Assembly (NCBI RefSeq): GCF_900142765.1
Contig: NZ_FRCB01000002.1
Span: forward strand, 427,914-491,913
Source: Roseovarius litoreus
Lineage (GTDB): Bacteria > Pseudomonadota > Alphaproteobacteria > Rhodobacterales > Rhodobacteraceae
DNA: 64,000 nucleotides
Reading direction: 5' to 3'
Positions 19,057 through 27,639 of this stretch are shown here, one piece after another. Position numbers and translations under genes: made by a program. Each line of letters opens with the position of its first letter. Position 1 is the stretch's first letter. The notes under the pieces are model-generated. The model did not search any database. It saw only the letters and a program-made list of their open reading frames with translations, and was not told the DNA's origin.

Positions 19057-19983
19057 TTACTTGCGCAGCTTGAGGGTAAAGAGACCCTGCGGGCGGATCA
19101 TCAGGATGCCGACGACCGTCAGAAGGGTGAGAACCTTGGCCATCGAGCCGGAGAGGAAGAACTCCATGATCGACTGGGCCTGGCTGATGGAAAACGCACT
19201 GGCGATGGTGCCCAGAAGGCTGCCGGCGCCGCCGAAGACCACCACAAGGAAGGTGTCGACGATGTAAAGCTGGCCCGCGGTCGGACCGGTCGAGCCGATC
19301 ATCGTGAAGGCTGACCCGGCCACTCCCGCCACACCGCAGCCGATCCCGAAGGTCAGCCTGTCGGTCCAGGCGGTGTTGATGCCCACGGCATCGGCCATGA
19401 CCCGGTTCTGGTTGATCGCGCGCACCTGCTTGCCCCATTTGGAGCGATACATCATGATCCAGACGCCAAAGCTGATGGTGACGGCGAGGATCATCACGAA
19501 AATACCGTTGATCGGCACTTCGATCATGTCGGTCAGCGGAAGCGAGCCCATCATCCAGTCAGGGATCGACACGCCCACCTCGCGCGCGCCGAAGACGCTG
19601 CGATAGATCTGCTGCAGAATGAGGCTCAGTCCCCATGTTGCCAGCAACGTGTCGAGCGGCCGTTTGTAGAGATGGCGTATCAGCGCCCACTCGACAAAAA
19701 GCCCAAGCGCACCAGACGCCAGGAATGCAAATATCATCGCGACAAAGAAATACATCCCGAACAAGGCGGGCATGTAATCGGCGAAGATATTGGACATGAT
19801 ATAGGTGACATAGGCCCCGAGGATCATGAATTCGCCATGGGCCATGTTGATGACGCCCATCTGCCCGAAGATGATGGCAAGCCCGAGCGCCATGAGCACG
19901 AAGACGGAAAAGAGAATGAGCCCGGCGAACCCCTGCATCGCAAAAATCGCGCCCAGTTCGGACATGGAATAATCGGCAAACAT
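19057..19983 (-). CDS. urtB: Amide/urea ABC transporter permease UrtB
   Basis: A 308-residue LivH-like permease. LGLAIIFGQMGVINMAHGEFMILGAY is the family hallmark, and QNRVMADAVGINT is typical of UrtB. Many urea-operon UrtB proteins carry a large extra N-terminal periplasmic domain and reach about 520 residues; this one is short, like the permeases of formamide operons. That favours an amide-urea transporter of the fmd type. Confidence 0.93.
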   Translation of the reverse strand: MFADYSMSELGAIFAMQGFAGLILFSVFVLMALGLAIIFGQMGVINMAHGEFMILGAYVTYIMSNIFADYMPALFGMYFFVAMIFAFLASGALGLFVEWALIRHLYKRPLDTLLATWGLSLILQQIYRSVFGAREVGVSIPDWMMGSLPLTDMIEVPINGIFVMILAVTISFGVWIMMYRSKWGKQVRAINQNRVMADAVGINTAWTDRLTFGIGCGVAGVAGSAFTMIGSTGPTAGQLYIVDTFLVVVFGGAGSLLGTIASAFSISQAQSIMEFFLSGSMAKVLTLLTVVGILMIRPQGLFTLKLRK

Positions 19984-20018
19984 GCGTGCCTCCGACGGTC
20001 GGTTGAAAGGGGAAAGAT

Positions 20019-20050
20019 GCGCGGCCCGGACAATGGAACCCGGACCGCGC
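20019..20050 (-). other. Hairpin between the binding-protein gene and urtB
   Basis: GCGCGGCCCGG and CCGGACCGCGC form an 11-bp stem with one G-U pair and a loop of about 10 bases. It lies 17 bases past the urtA stop codon, without a T-run. Such hairpins behind ABC binding-protein genes often protect the upstream message so that the binding protein is made in excess over the permeases. Confidence 0.5.
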
Positions 20051-20066
20051 GGGGAGTAATCCCTCG

Positions 20067-21338
20067 TTACTGGTAGCCTTCCGGGAAGGGGTTCGGCTCA
20101 ACCAGTTCGGCCGTCTCGAAGACCACCTCGTACTGACCGTCCGCCTGTGCGCGGCCAACCCGGGTCTTGGACCACAGGTGGTGGTTTTCATGCACCTTCA
20201 CATAGCCTTCGGGCGCCGTGGTCAGTTCGATCCCCGGGCTTGCGGCCCGCACCTTGTCGACATCGAAGCTGCCGGCGGCCTCGACGGCGGCTTTCCACAG
20301 CCACGGACCCAGATAGGCGGCCTGCGTCACATCGCCGATCACCATGTCGTCGCCCCACATCTCCTTGAATGCCTTGACGAATTCGATGTTGTTGGGGTTG
20401 TCGAGCGACTGGAAGTATTTCATGCAGGCATAGGCGCCTTCGATATTTTCGCCGCCGATGCCGCGGATCTCGTCCTCGGTCACCGAGATCGTCAGCAGCA
20501 GGGGGGCTTCTTCGGTCAGGTCGATACCGGCCGCCTTGAGCTGCTTGTAGAAGGCCACGTTCGAGCCGCCCACAACGATCGCATAGATCACGTCCGGCTT
20601 GCGCAGGCGGATCTTGTTGATGACCGAGTTGAACTGCGTATGGCCGAGCGGGTAATATTCCTCGCCGACGACTTCACAGCCGTCCATGAAGTTCTCGATA
20701 TGCTTGCGGGCGATCTTGTTCGATGTGCGCGGCCAGATGTAATCGGACCCCAGCAGGTAGAACGACTTCGCGCCCTTGGTCTGGTTGACCCAGTCGAGCC
20801 CGGCGATGATCTGCTGGGTTGCTTCTTGGCCTGTGTAGATGACGTTGGGGCTTTGCTCGAGACCCTCGTAGAAGGTCGGGTAATAAAGGAACCCGTTATG
20901 CTGTTCGAACACCGGCAGTACAGCTTTGCGGCTGGCCGAAGTCCAGCAGCCCATGACCGAGGCAACCTTGTCGTTGACCAGAAGTTTGCGGGCCTTTTCC
21001 GCGAAAGTCGGCCAATCGGAGGCGCCGTCTTCCTGGATGTACTCGATCTTGCGGCCAAGGATGCCGCCCTGGGCGTTGATCTGCTCGATCGCCAGTTTCT
21101 CGGCCTGAACCGATCCGGTTTCCGAGATCGCCATCGTGCCTGTGACAGAGTGAAGAATGCCGATCGTCACGGTGTCGTCGGTCACCGCAAGGCCGGTGGT
21201 GTTCACCGCGGATGTGGGAAAATCAGAGGCTTTCAGGCCTTTGGGCATGAACAGCGAGGCAGTCAGCGCCGTACCGCCGGCCAGGACCGCACGGCGCGAC
21301 ACGCCATTGGATTTGGGGGTGGAATTCTCTTCAGACAT
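20067..21338 (-). CDS. urtA: Amide/urea ABC transporter substrate-binding protein UrtA
   Basis: A 423-residue periplasmic binding protein (Peripla_BP_5/HAAT class) for urea or short amides; the Methylophilus homologue is FmdD. It carries a twin-arginine-like signal, SRRAVLAGGTALTASLF, at about residues 12-28. DDTVTIGILHSVTGTMAISE and the VGCWTSASRKAVLPVFE region are typical UrtA motifs. ATG 21338 is chosen because GGAG precedes it and the signal peptide starts here; a frame open further upstream is not family-like. It is the first gene of the minus-strand nitrogen operon, divergent from the sensor kinase gene. Confidence 0.94.
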   Translation of the reverse strand: MSEENSTPKSNGVSRRAVLAGGTALTASLFMPKGLKASDFPTSAVNTTGLAVTDDTVTIGILHSVTGTMAISETGSVQAEKLAIEQINAQGGILGRKIEYIQEDGASDWPTFAEKARKLLVNDKVASVMGCWTSASRKAVLPVFEQHNGFLYYPTFYEGLEQSPNVIYTGQEATQQIIAGLDWVNQTKGAKSFYLLGSDYIWPRTSNKIARKHIENFMDGCEVVGEEYYPLGHTQFNSVINKIRLRKPDVIYAIVVGGSNVAFYKQLKAAGIDLTEEAPLLLTISVTEDEIRGIGGENIEGAYACMKYFQSLDNPNNIEFVKAFKEMWGDDMVIGDVTQAAYLGPWLWKAAVEAAGSFDVDKVRAASPGIELTTAPEGYVKVHENHHLWSKTRVGRAQADGQYEVVFETAELVEPNPFPEGYQ

Positions 21339-21425
21339 GGTGGCTCCTTTTCGGGTGATAAATTTTTGGGCGATTGCCGTGGTGCCCGCTTGTGAAAAGG
21401 ATGTCGTGAAATGCTGCAGTGCAGT

Positions 21426-21443
21426 ATACGTCGAATGACGTAT
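21426..21443. promoter_or_regulatory. Candidate operator in the urtA / sensor kinase divergent region
   Basis: ATACGTC and GACGTAT form a perfect 7-bp inverted repeat with a 4-base spacer, in the 227-base region between two divergent genes. A second short palindrome, CTGCAGTGCAG, is next to it at about 21414-21424. The LuxR-type response regulator encoded at 24894 is the obvious candidate binder; this is inference from position. Confidence 0.45.
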
Positions 21444-21565
21444 TCCAGTGCGCGTTTCGAGCAGTATCCTCAATGTCGCGAACACAAGCGGTAACAACCA
21501 ACTGACCCATCGGGCATCAGTGTAGGCTCGCCGCACATAACCCAGGGCGGCGGAAGGCTCCGAGG

Positions 21566-24500
21566 ATGGTCACGGCACTGAAGGCCACGCGCGAAAAGCG
21601 CACCTATAATCGTTGGGTGGCCAATGAGACGATGGAGGATTTCGCCCTGCGCTTTACCGCGCGGCGGGCCCGTCGCTGGAGCTATGCAAGGGTCGCCAAT
21701 ACGGCGATCGGCTCGATCTCGTTTCTGGCACTCGAGGCGATTGGCGCGACCATCACGGTCACTTACGGGTTCGACATCGGCATCGCTGCGATCATGCTTG
21801 TGGGGGCGATCCTTTTTCTGACCAGCTTGCCGATCTCCTATTATGCGGCCCGGCATGGTCTGGATATCGACCTGCTGACCCGGGGGGCTGGCTTTGGATA
21901 TCTGGGATCGACGATCACATCGCTGATCTACGCCTCGTTCACCTTCATCTTTTTCGCGCTCGAGGCGGCGATCCTGGCGCTGGCGCTGGAATTCTGTCTC
22001 GGGATACCGCTTTTCCTTGGGTATGTGGGCAGTTCGCTGATCGTGATTCCTCTGGTCATCCACGGGTTTTCCAAGATCTCCACCTTCCAGACATGGACCC
22101 AGCCCCTATGGGTCCTGCTGCATATCCTGCCCTTCGTTCTGCTGGCTCTGGTCGGCTATGATATCGACGGCTGGACCAGCTTCGCGGGGGCCTCGGACGT
22201 GCCCGACAGCTCACGGCTTTTGATGTTGGGGGCGGCGTCGGGGGTGATCTTCTCGCTGATCGCGCAAATCGGCGAGCAGGTCGATTTCCTGCGCTTTCTG
22301 CCGGAACCGCGCAGCCCGCAGGAACGGCGCAAGTGGTGGCTGGCCCTGATCGCGGCAGGGCCGGGCTGGTCGGTTCTCGGCGTCGTCAAGATGGTGGCAG
22401 GCTCATATCTGGTGACGCTTGCCTTGCGCGATTCCGTCCCTGTTGATGAAGCGACGGATCCGACGCGCATGTATTACGTCGCTTTCGATCAAGTCCTCGA
22501 TTCGCCCGGTGTCATCCTCGCGCTGACCGGCGTGTTCGTGATCCTGTCGCAGCTCAAGATCAACGTGACTAACGCCTATGCCGGGTCGATCGCATGGTCG
22601 AACTTTTTCTCGCGACTGACCCAAAGCCATCCGGGGCGCGTGGTCTGGCTGGTGTTCAACGTCGCCATTGCGCTGATGCTCATGGAGTTGGGGGTGTTTC
22701 GCGGTCTGGAACATATCCTGTCGCTCTATTCCCATGTCGCCGTGGCGTGGATCGGGGCGCTGGTGGCCGATCTGGTGGTCAACAAACCCCTTGGGCTCAG
22801 CCCCAAGGGAATCGAGTTTCGCAGATCGCATCTTTACGATGTGAACCCGGTCGGCATCGGGTCGATGATCTGCGCCTGTATCCTGTCGCTGGTGGCGTTC
22901 TCGGGTGTGTTGGGCGCCGGGGCTCAGGCGTTTTCGTCCTTCATCGCGCTTGGCACCGCTTTCGTGCTCGCGCCGGTGATCACCTTTGCTACGGGCGGGA
23001 AATATTACCTTGCCCGCGTTGACGACGAACCGCGTCCCAAGGGCCTGCAGCAGTGCCGGGTCTGCGAATACCGGTTCGATGCCGAAGACATGAGCGACTG
23101 TCCCTTTCATCAAGGGGCGATCTGTTCGCTGTGCTGTACGCTGGATACGGCCTGCCATGACCATTGCAAGCCCCATGCCCGGCTGGACAATTCCGTGCGC
23201 GACGTGCTCGACCGCAGATTTTCCCCGCAGGTGGCCAAGGCGCTCATGTCGCGCATGTCGCGGTTCCTGATCTGGACGTTGGTTCTGTCTGGCGCGTTCG
23301 GTGCTTTGCTGGTGGCCATCCGCTCGGTTTCGGGCGCGCAGAACTTCGATGCGATCCTGACGATCATCTTCGGGACGGTCCTGATCGGGATCGGGATTTT
23401 CGTCTGGATGTTCATTCTGATCGGAGAAAGCCAGCAAAACGCCCGCGCCGAAGCCAAACGCCAGACGGATCGACTGCTCAAGGAAATCCGCGCCCATGAT
23501 CGCACCGACCGCGCCCTGCAAGAGGCCAAGGAAAAAGCCGAGGCCGCCAATCTTGCCAAGACACGCTACATGACCGGCCTCAGCCATGAATTGCGCACGC
23601 CGCTCAACGCGATCTACGGCTTTGCGCAATTGCTGGAGAAAGATCCGGGCCTTGCGCCCTGGCGTCCGTCGATCACCAGCATCCGACGTTCGAGCGAGCA
23701 TCTCGCCGGTCTGATCGAGGGGCTTCTGGACATCTCCCGGATCGAGGCAGGGCGGCTCGACCTTACCCGTGACCGGGTTAATCTGCGCATGTTCGTCAAG
23801 CAGGTGGCGTCGATTTTTCAGGAAGAGGCGCGCAAGAAAGGCATCGACTTCAGGGTGACGACCCATGGCTTTCTGCCCACATTGGTGGGAACCGATGAAA
23901 AGCGGTTGCGCCAGATCATCATCAATCTTTTGTCCAACGCGATCCGCTATACCGATAGCGGTGTCGTGAGCTTCGATCTGACCTATCGCAACGAAGTGGC
24001 GATCATCACGGTCGCCGATACCGGGATCGGCATATCTCCCGATAACATGACCCGCATCTGGCGCCCCTTCGAGCGCGCAGGCCAGACCAGCGGCCCGGGA
24101 TCGGGGCTGGGACTGACGATCACGAAACTGCTGGTCGAAATTCTGGGCGGCGATATCGACGTCACCAGCGCGCCGGGGCAGGGCAGCACCTTTCGGGTGC
24201 GCATGATGCTGCCGTCGATCTTGCCAAGCGTGTTCGATGGCAACGACGTGGCCGCCGATGCCCCCTCGCTTCCGGTGATCGGATATGAGGGGCAGCGCAA
24301 GACCGTTCTCGTGGTGGATGACGATCTCGATCATCTGGCGCTCGCCGAAAGCTATCTGAGCCGGCTAGGGTTTTTCGTGATCGCGGCCTCCGGTCCCAAG
24401 ATCGCGCAGGCTCTTTTGAAAGAGACGGCGCCCGATGTGTTCTTGCTGGACATCGACATGCCCGATCAGGATGGCTGGTCTCTGGCACGGGAGTTACGCG

Positions 24501-24892
24501 ACGGCCCGCACCGCAACATTCCGATCGTGATGGTGTCGGGCCACGCCAATGACGAGGGGCGCGGCAGTTTCGATACGGGATTGCACGACGCCTTCATCGC
24601 CAAGCCGTACAATCTCGACGATCTGCTGCTTCAGATCGCCGAGTTGCTGAAAATCAAGTTGATCCTGGAAGATCAGGATTCCGACACCGAACAAACCTTC
24701 AAACCCCTGTCCCTGTCGGATCGGGAGACGCTGATCTCCCATGCTCTGATCGGTCATGCCAGTGCCTTGCGCAGCAAGCTGGCGGAATTGAAGCTGACCC
24801 GATCAGCCCCGCCCGAGCTATTGCAAGTGCTGCAGGACCGTATCGACGTCTTCGATCTGGAGGGGATCGTGACATATTTGGAAGAGGCGTGA
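21566..24892 (+). CDS. NCS1-type permease fused to a hybrid sensor histidine kinase
   Basis: An 1108-residue membrane sensor. Residues about 40-485 form a permease domain of the nucleobase:cation symporter-1 (purine-cytosine permease) type, with about 12 helices. A cysteine cluster follows (C497, C500, C512, C520, C523, C524, C530, C534), then two more helices at about 565-620 and a short coiled coil. The kinase core has the phosphoacceptor His674 in GLSHELRTP and an ATPase domain with DTGIGI and GSGLGL. A receiver domain occupies about 912-1030 with Asp918/919, phosphoacceptor Asp962 and Lys1013. It resembles CbrA in plan (transporter plus kinase) but with an NCS1 rather than an SSS domain. 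It is divergent from the amide/urease operon, so an amide, urea or nucleobase signal is inferred. Confidence 0.88.
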   Translation: MVTALKATREKRTYNRWVANETMEDFALRFTARRARRWSYARVANTAIGSISFLALEAIGATITVTYGFDIGIAAIMLVGAILFLTSLPISYYAARHGLDIDLLTRGAGFGYLGSTITSLIYASFTFIFFALEAAILALALEFCLGIPLFLGYVGSSLIVIPLVIHGFSKISTFQTWTQPLWVLLHILPFVLLALVGYDIDGWTSFAGASDVPDSSRLLMLGAASGVIFSLIAQIGEQVDFLRFLPEPRSPQERRKWWLALIAAGPGWSVLGVVKMVAGSYLVTLALRDSVPVDEATDPTRMYYVAFDQVLDSPGVILALTGVFVILSQLKINVTNAYAGSIAWSNFFSRLTQSHPGRVVWLVFNVAIALMLMELGVFRGLEHILSLYSHVAVAWIGALVADLVVNKPLGLSPKGIEFRRSHLYDVNPVGIGSMICACILSLVAFSGVLGAGAQAFSSFIALGTAFVLAPVITFATGGKYYLARVDDEPRPKGLQQCRVCEYRFDAEDMSDCPFHQGAICSLCCTLDTACHDHCKPHARLDNSVRDVLDRRFSPQVAKALMSRMSRFLIWTLVLSGAFGALLVAIRSVSGAQNFDAILTIIFGTVLIGIGIFVWMFILIGESQQNARAEAKRQTDRLLKEIRAHDRTDRALQEAKEKAEAANLAKTRYMTGLSHELRTPLNAIYGFAQLLEKDPGLAPWRPSITSIRRSSEHLAGLIEGLLDISRIEAGRLDLTRDRVNLRMFVKQVASIFQEEARKKGIDFRVTTHGFLPTLVGTDEKRLRQIIINLLSNAIRYTDSGVVSFDLTYRNEVAIITVADTGIGISPDNMTRIWRPFERAGQTSGPGSGLGLTITKLLVEILGGDIDVTSAPGQGSTFRVRMMLPSILPSVFDGNDVAADAPSLPVIGYEGQRKTVLVVDDDLDHLALAESYLSRLGFFVIAASGPKIAQALLKETAPDVFLLDIDMPDQDGWSLARELRDGPHRNIPIVMVSGHANDEGRGSFDTGLHDAFIAKPYNLDDLLLQIAELLKIKLILEDQDSDTEQTFKPLSLSDRETLISHALIGHASALRSKLAELKLTRSAPPELLQVLQDRIDVFDLEGIVTYLEEA

Positions 24893-24893
24893 C

Positions 24894-25793
24894 ATGAACC
24901 CCAGTGACTTTGAGACCCGTAGTATCGCGCTGGTGGTGGATGATAATCCGGAATCGCTCGGGATGGTCTCTGCGGCACTGGAAAGCCATGGCATGACAGT
25001 GCTTGTGGCGCGCGACGGGCGGTCGGCGATCAATCTGACGCACAGGGTGCAGCCCGATGTGATCCTGATGGATGCGATGATGCCCGAGATGGACGGGTTC
25101 GAGACCTGCCGCGCACTCAAGTTCGGCCCTAATCCGGTCCTTGCTCCGATCATCTTCATGACCGGGCTCAGCGATCAGGAACATATCGTGAAAGGGCTGC
25201 GTGCAGGGGGTGTTGATTACATCACCAAACCCGTCGAGCTGGATGAGATGATCGCGCGGCTGAGCACGCATATCGTCAATTCCAAGCTCATTCAAAGCGC
25301 GCGTGATGCGCTGGATTCCTGTGGCCGGGCCATTCTTGCCTTCGATCAGCATGGTGAGCTGGCCTGGGGCTCGCAAAAGGCGCTTGGCTATTTTTCATCT
25401 ATCGCGGGCGATATCCCCCTGACCGAGCTCAAGGGATGGATCGCGGGCTGCGTCGAAAATCCCCTGTCCGCCATCGCGCCATACGCGCATGGGGCGACGA
25501 CCTTTCATTTCGTGGGCGTTTCGATCGCCCGCGATTATCTGGTCAAGATCACCCTGCTCGAGGGCGCCAGCAACGAAGAGAAGCTGCGCGCCGCCTTCGA
25601 TCTGACAGCGCGTGAAGCCGAAGTGTTGTTCTGGTTGACCCTTGGCAAGACCAATCGCGACATCAGCGCAATCCTCGATCTGAGTGCGCGAACGGTCAAC
25701 AAGCATCTCGAACAGGTGTTCCAGAAGATGGGGGTCGATAACAGAACCTCCGCCGCCGTTCTGGCGGATCGTGTTCTGGCGCGCGAAGGCTAA
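24894..25793 (+). CDS. Response regulator with LuxR-type DNA-binding domain
   Basis: A 299-residue regulator. The receiver domain (about 10-125) has the acidic pair Asp16/Asp17, phosphoacceptor Asp60 and Lys112. A linker of about 100 residues, possibly a small sensory domain, separates it from the LuxR helix-turn-helix (about 235-295, LTAREAEVLFWLTLGKTNRDI). Most NarL/FixJ proteins lack such a long linker. The start codon lies one base after the sensor kinase stop, so the two are one transcript and a cognate pair. Probable targets are the divergent amide/urease operon. Confidence 0.92.
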   Translation: MNPSDFETRSIALVVDDNPESLGMVSAALESHGMTVLVARDGRSAINLTHRVQPDVILMDAMMPEMDGFETCRALKFGPNPVLAPIIFMTGLSDQEHIVKGLRAGGVDYITKPVELDEMIARLSTHIVNSKLIQSARDALDSCGRAILAFDQHGELAWGSQKALGYFSSIAGDIPLTELKGWIAGCVENPLSAIAPYAHGATTFHFVGVSIARDYLVKITLLEGASNEEKLRAAFDLTAREAEVLFWLTLGKTNRDISAILDLSARTVNKHLEQVFQKMGVDNRTSAAVLADRVLAREG

Positions 25794-25905
25794 AGCGTTC
25801 CGCCTTTGACCTGAGGCATCAGCTAAAGGCGGAACGCGTGCAACGATCGAACAAGGCACTGCATGTCGCGAAAATCTGTAGGTCAGGTTTTTCGCGACAC
25901 GCTTT
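25792..25905. repeat. Composite palindromic intergenic element
   Basis: An outer inverted repeat AAAGCGT (25792-25798) / ACGCTTT (25899-25905) encloses two hairpins. The first pairs GCGTTCCGCCTTT (25795-25807) with AAAGGCGGAACGC (25825-25837), 13 bp. The second pairs GTCGCGAAAA (25865-25874) with TTTTCGCGAC (25889-25898), 10 bp. It begins at the stop codon of the response regulator. It resembles repetitive palindromic elements of alphaproteobacteria and may also act as a bidirectional terminator. Confidence 0.7.
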
Positions 25906-26027
25906 AAAGCCTTGCAGTGTTCTTCCGGATCAACCTGTCCGGTCCGATCATCTATACCACCTTGACCCGTCCGATCCGCGATATGCGAGGGCAGGGCGCC
26001 AAACCACGCTCTGCGCCCGCAATCCGC

Positions 26028-27638
26028 TCATGCAGCCCCGCGGTTCCAGTCGGTGCCGGGCACGGCGGCCAACAGGTTGCGGGTATACTCGGCCTTCGGG
26101 TTGAGAAATACCTCGGCGACCGGCCCGATTTCCACCAGCTTGCCGCGTTGCATCACCGCCACCCTGTCACAAAGCTGTGCCGCGACCCGCATGTCATGGG
26201 TGATGAACATCAGCGACAGATGCAGCCGCTTTTGCAGATCGCGCAGCAAATTCAGCACCTGCGCCTGGATCGACACATCCAGCGCCGACACCGCCTCGTC
26301 GGCGATGATCAGATCCGGGTCCATCGCCAGCGCGCGCGCGATGCCGATACGCTGCCGCTGGCCGCCGGAAAACTCATGCGGATAGCGGTCTGCGGCGCCG
26401 GCATCCAGCTCCACGATCTCCAGCAATTCGCGGGCGCGCGCATGGGCCTTGTCGCGCGAAACACCTTGCACGATCGGCCCTTCGCAAAGCGCATGCAGGA
26501 TCGTCTTGCGCGGATTGAGCGAGGCATAAGGGTCCTGAAAGATCATCTGCACCCGCCTGCGCGCGCGGCGCAGCTCATCGGCGCTCAGGGCCGTCATGTT
26601 CTGCCCATCCAGCAGGATTTCGCCTGAATCCGCCTCGACCAGCCGTACGATGGCACGGCCCACGGTGGATTTTCCCGACCCGGATTCGCCCACGATCCCC
26701 AATACCTCGCCGCGCGCGATGCTGAACGACACATCGTCGATCGCCGTCACGCTGCGCTTGGGCCGAAAGAGCCCGCCCGAGGTGACAAAGGTCTTGCGCA
26801 GATTGCGCACCTCCAGAACCGCCGGCCCCGAGACCGGCTCGGGGCTGGGAACGTGATCTGACGGGATCGCCTCCAGCAGCGCCTTGGTATAAGCGTGCTG
26901 CGGCGTTTTCAGAACCTCGGCGACCGGTCCCTGTTCCACGATCTCGCCATACCGCATCACGATCACACGGTCGGCGATTTCCGCCACCACGCCGAAATCA
27001 TGGGTGATGAACATCACCGACATGCCGTGCCGATGCTGGATCGTCTTGATAAGCTCCAGAATCTGCGCCTGCGTGGTCACATCCAGCGCGGTGGTCGGCT
27101 CGTCCGCGATCAGGATCGCAGGGTCCAGCGCCAGCGCCATGGCGATCATCGCCCGCTGCCTTTGCCCGCCCGACAACTGGAAGGGATAGGCGCGGATGAT
27201 CTTTTCAGGATCGGGAAGCCCGACCTCCTTTATCAGCGCCAGCGCCTTGTCGCGCCGCTCGGACGGGGTATGGCGGTTATGGGCCTCAAAGACCTCGGCG
27301 ATCTGATCGCCGATGCGCATCAGCGGGTTGAGCGCGGTCATCGGTTCCTGAAAGATCATCCCGATCCGGTCGCCGCGCAGCTTGCGCCGCTCATGATCGG
27401 GCAGGGCAAGCATGTCGCGCCCCTCGAAATGGGCGGTGCCGCGCGCCACCTCCACCTGATCCGGCAAGAGCCCCATCAGCGCATTGGCGGTCATCGACTT
27501 GCCAGACCCGGATTCGCCCACCACACACAGGATCTCTCCGGCACTCAGATCGAAGTCGATATTCTGAACCGCAAAGCCGCGGTCCGCACCGGGCGGCAAC
27601 GAAATCGCCAGATCGCAGATTTTCAGGACAGGCTCCAT
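26028..27638 (-). CDS. Fused double ATPase of a peptide/oligopeptide-type ABC transporter
   Basis: A 536-residue cytoplasmic protein with two complete ABC ATPase domains in tandem (DppD-like then DppF-like). The first half has GESGSGKSMTANAL, LSGGQRQRAMIAMAL and LIADEPTTALDV; the second has GESGSGKSTVGRAI, FSGGQRQRIGIARAL and LIIADEAVSALDV. Each half is followed by the short oligopeptide-transporter C-terminal motif. ATG 27638 begins one base after the upstream permease stop. Fused versions are common in Rhodobacterales peptide or solute importers. Confidence 0.94.
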   Translation of the reverse strand: MEPVLKICDLAISLPPGADRGFAVQNIDFDLSAGEILCVVGESGSGKSMTANALMGLLPDQVEVARGTAHFEGRDMLALPDHERRKLRGDRIGMIFQEPMTALNPLMRIGDQIAEVFEAHNRHTPSERRDKALALIKEVGLPDPEKIIRAYPFQLSGGQRQRAMIAMALALDPAILIADEPTTALDVTTQAQILELIKTIQHRHGMSVMFITHDFGVVAEIADRVIVMRYGEIVEQGPVAEVLKTPQHAYTKALLEAIPSDHVPSPEPVSGPAVLEVRNLRKTFVTSGGLFRPKRSVTAIDDVSFSIARGEVLGIVGESGSGKSTVGRAIVRLVEADSGEILLDGQNMTALSADELRRARRRVQMIFQDPYASLNPRKTILHALCEGPIVQGVSRDKAHARARELLEIVELDAGAADRYPHEFSGGQRQRIGIARALAMDPDLIIADEAVSALDVSIQAQVLNLLRDLQKRLHLSLMFITHDMRVAAQLCDRVAVMQRGKLVEIGPVAEVFLNPKAEYTRNLLAAVPGTDWNRGAA

Positions 27639-27639
27639 C

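Noticed and set aside
17917..19314. 465-codon plus-strand frame opposite urtC and urtB
   Set aside because: Its composition (Asp, Glu, His, Arg repeats) is what GC-rich antisense of membrane protein codons gives; the minus-strand permeases are certain.
22403..24334. 643-codon minus-strand frame opposite the permease-kinase gene
   Set aside because: It lies wholly inside a gene with clear kinase motifs, and its product is His/Asp/Arg-rich without a domain.
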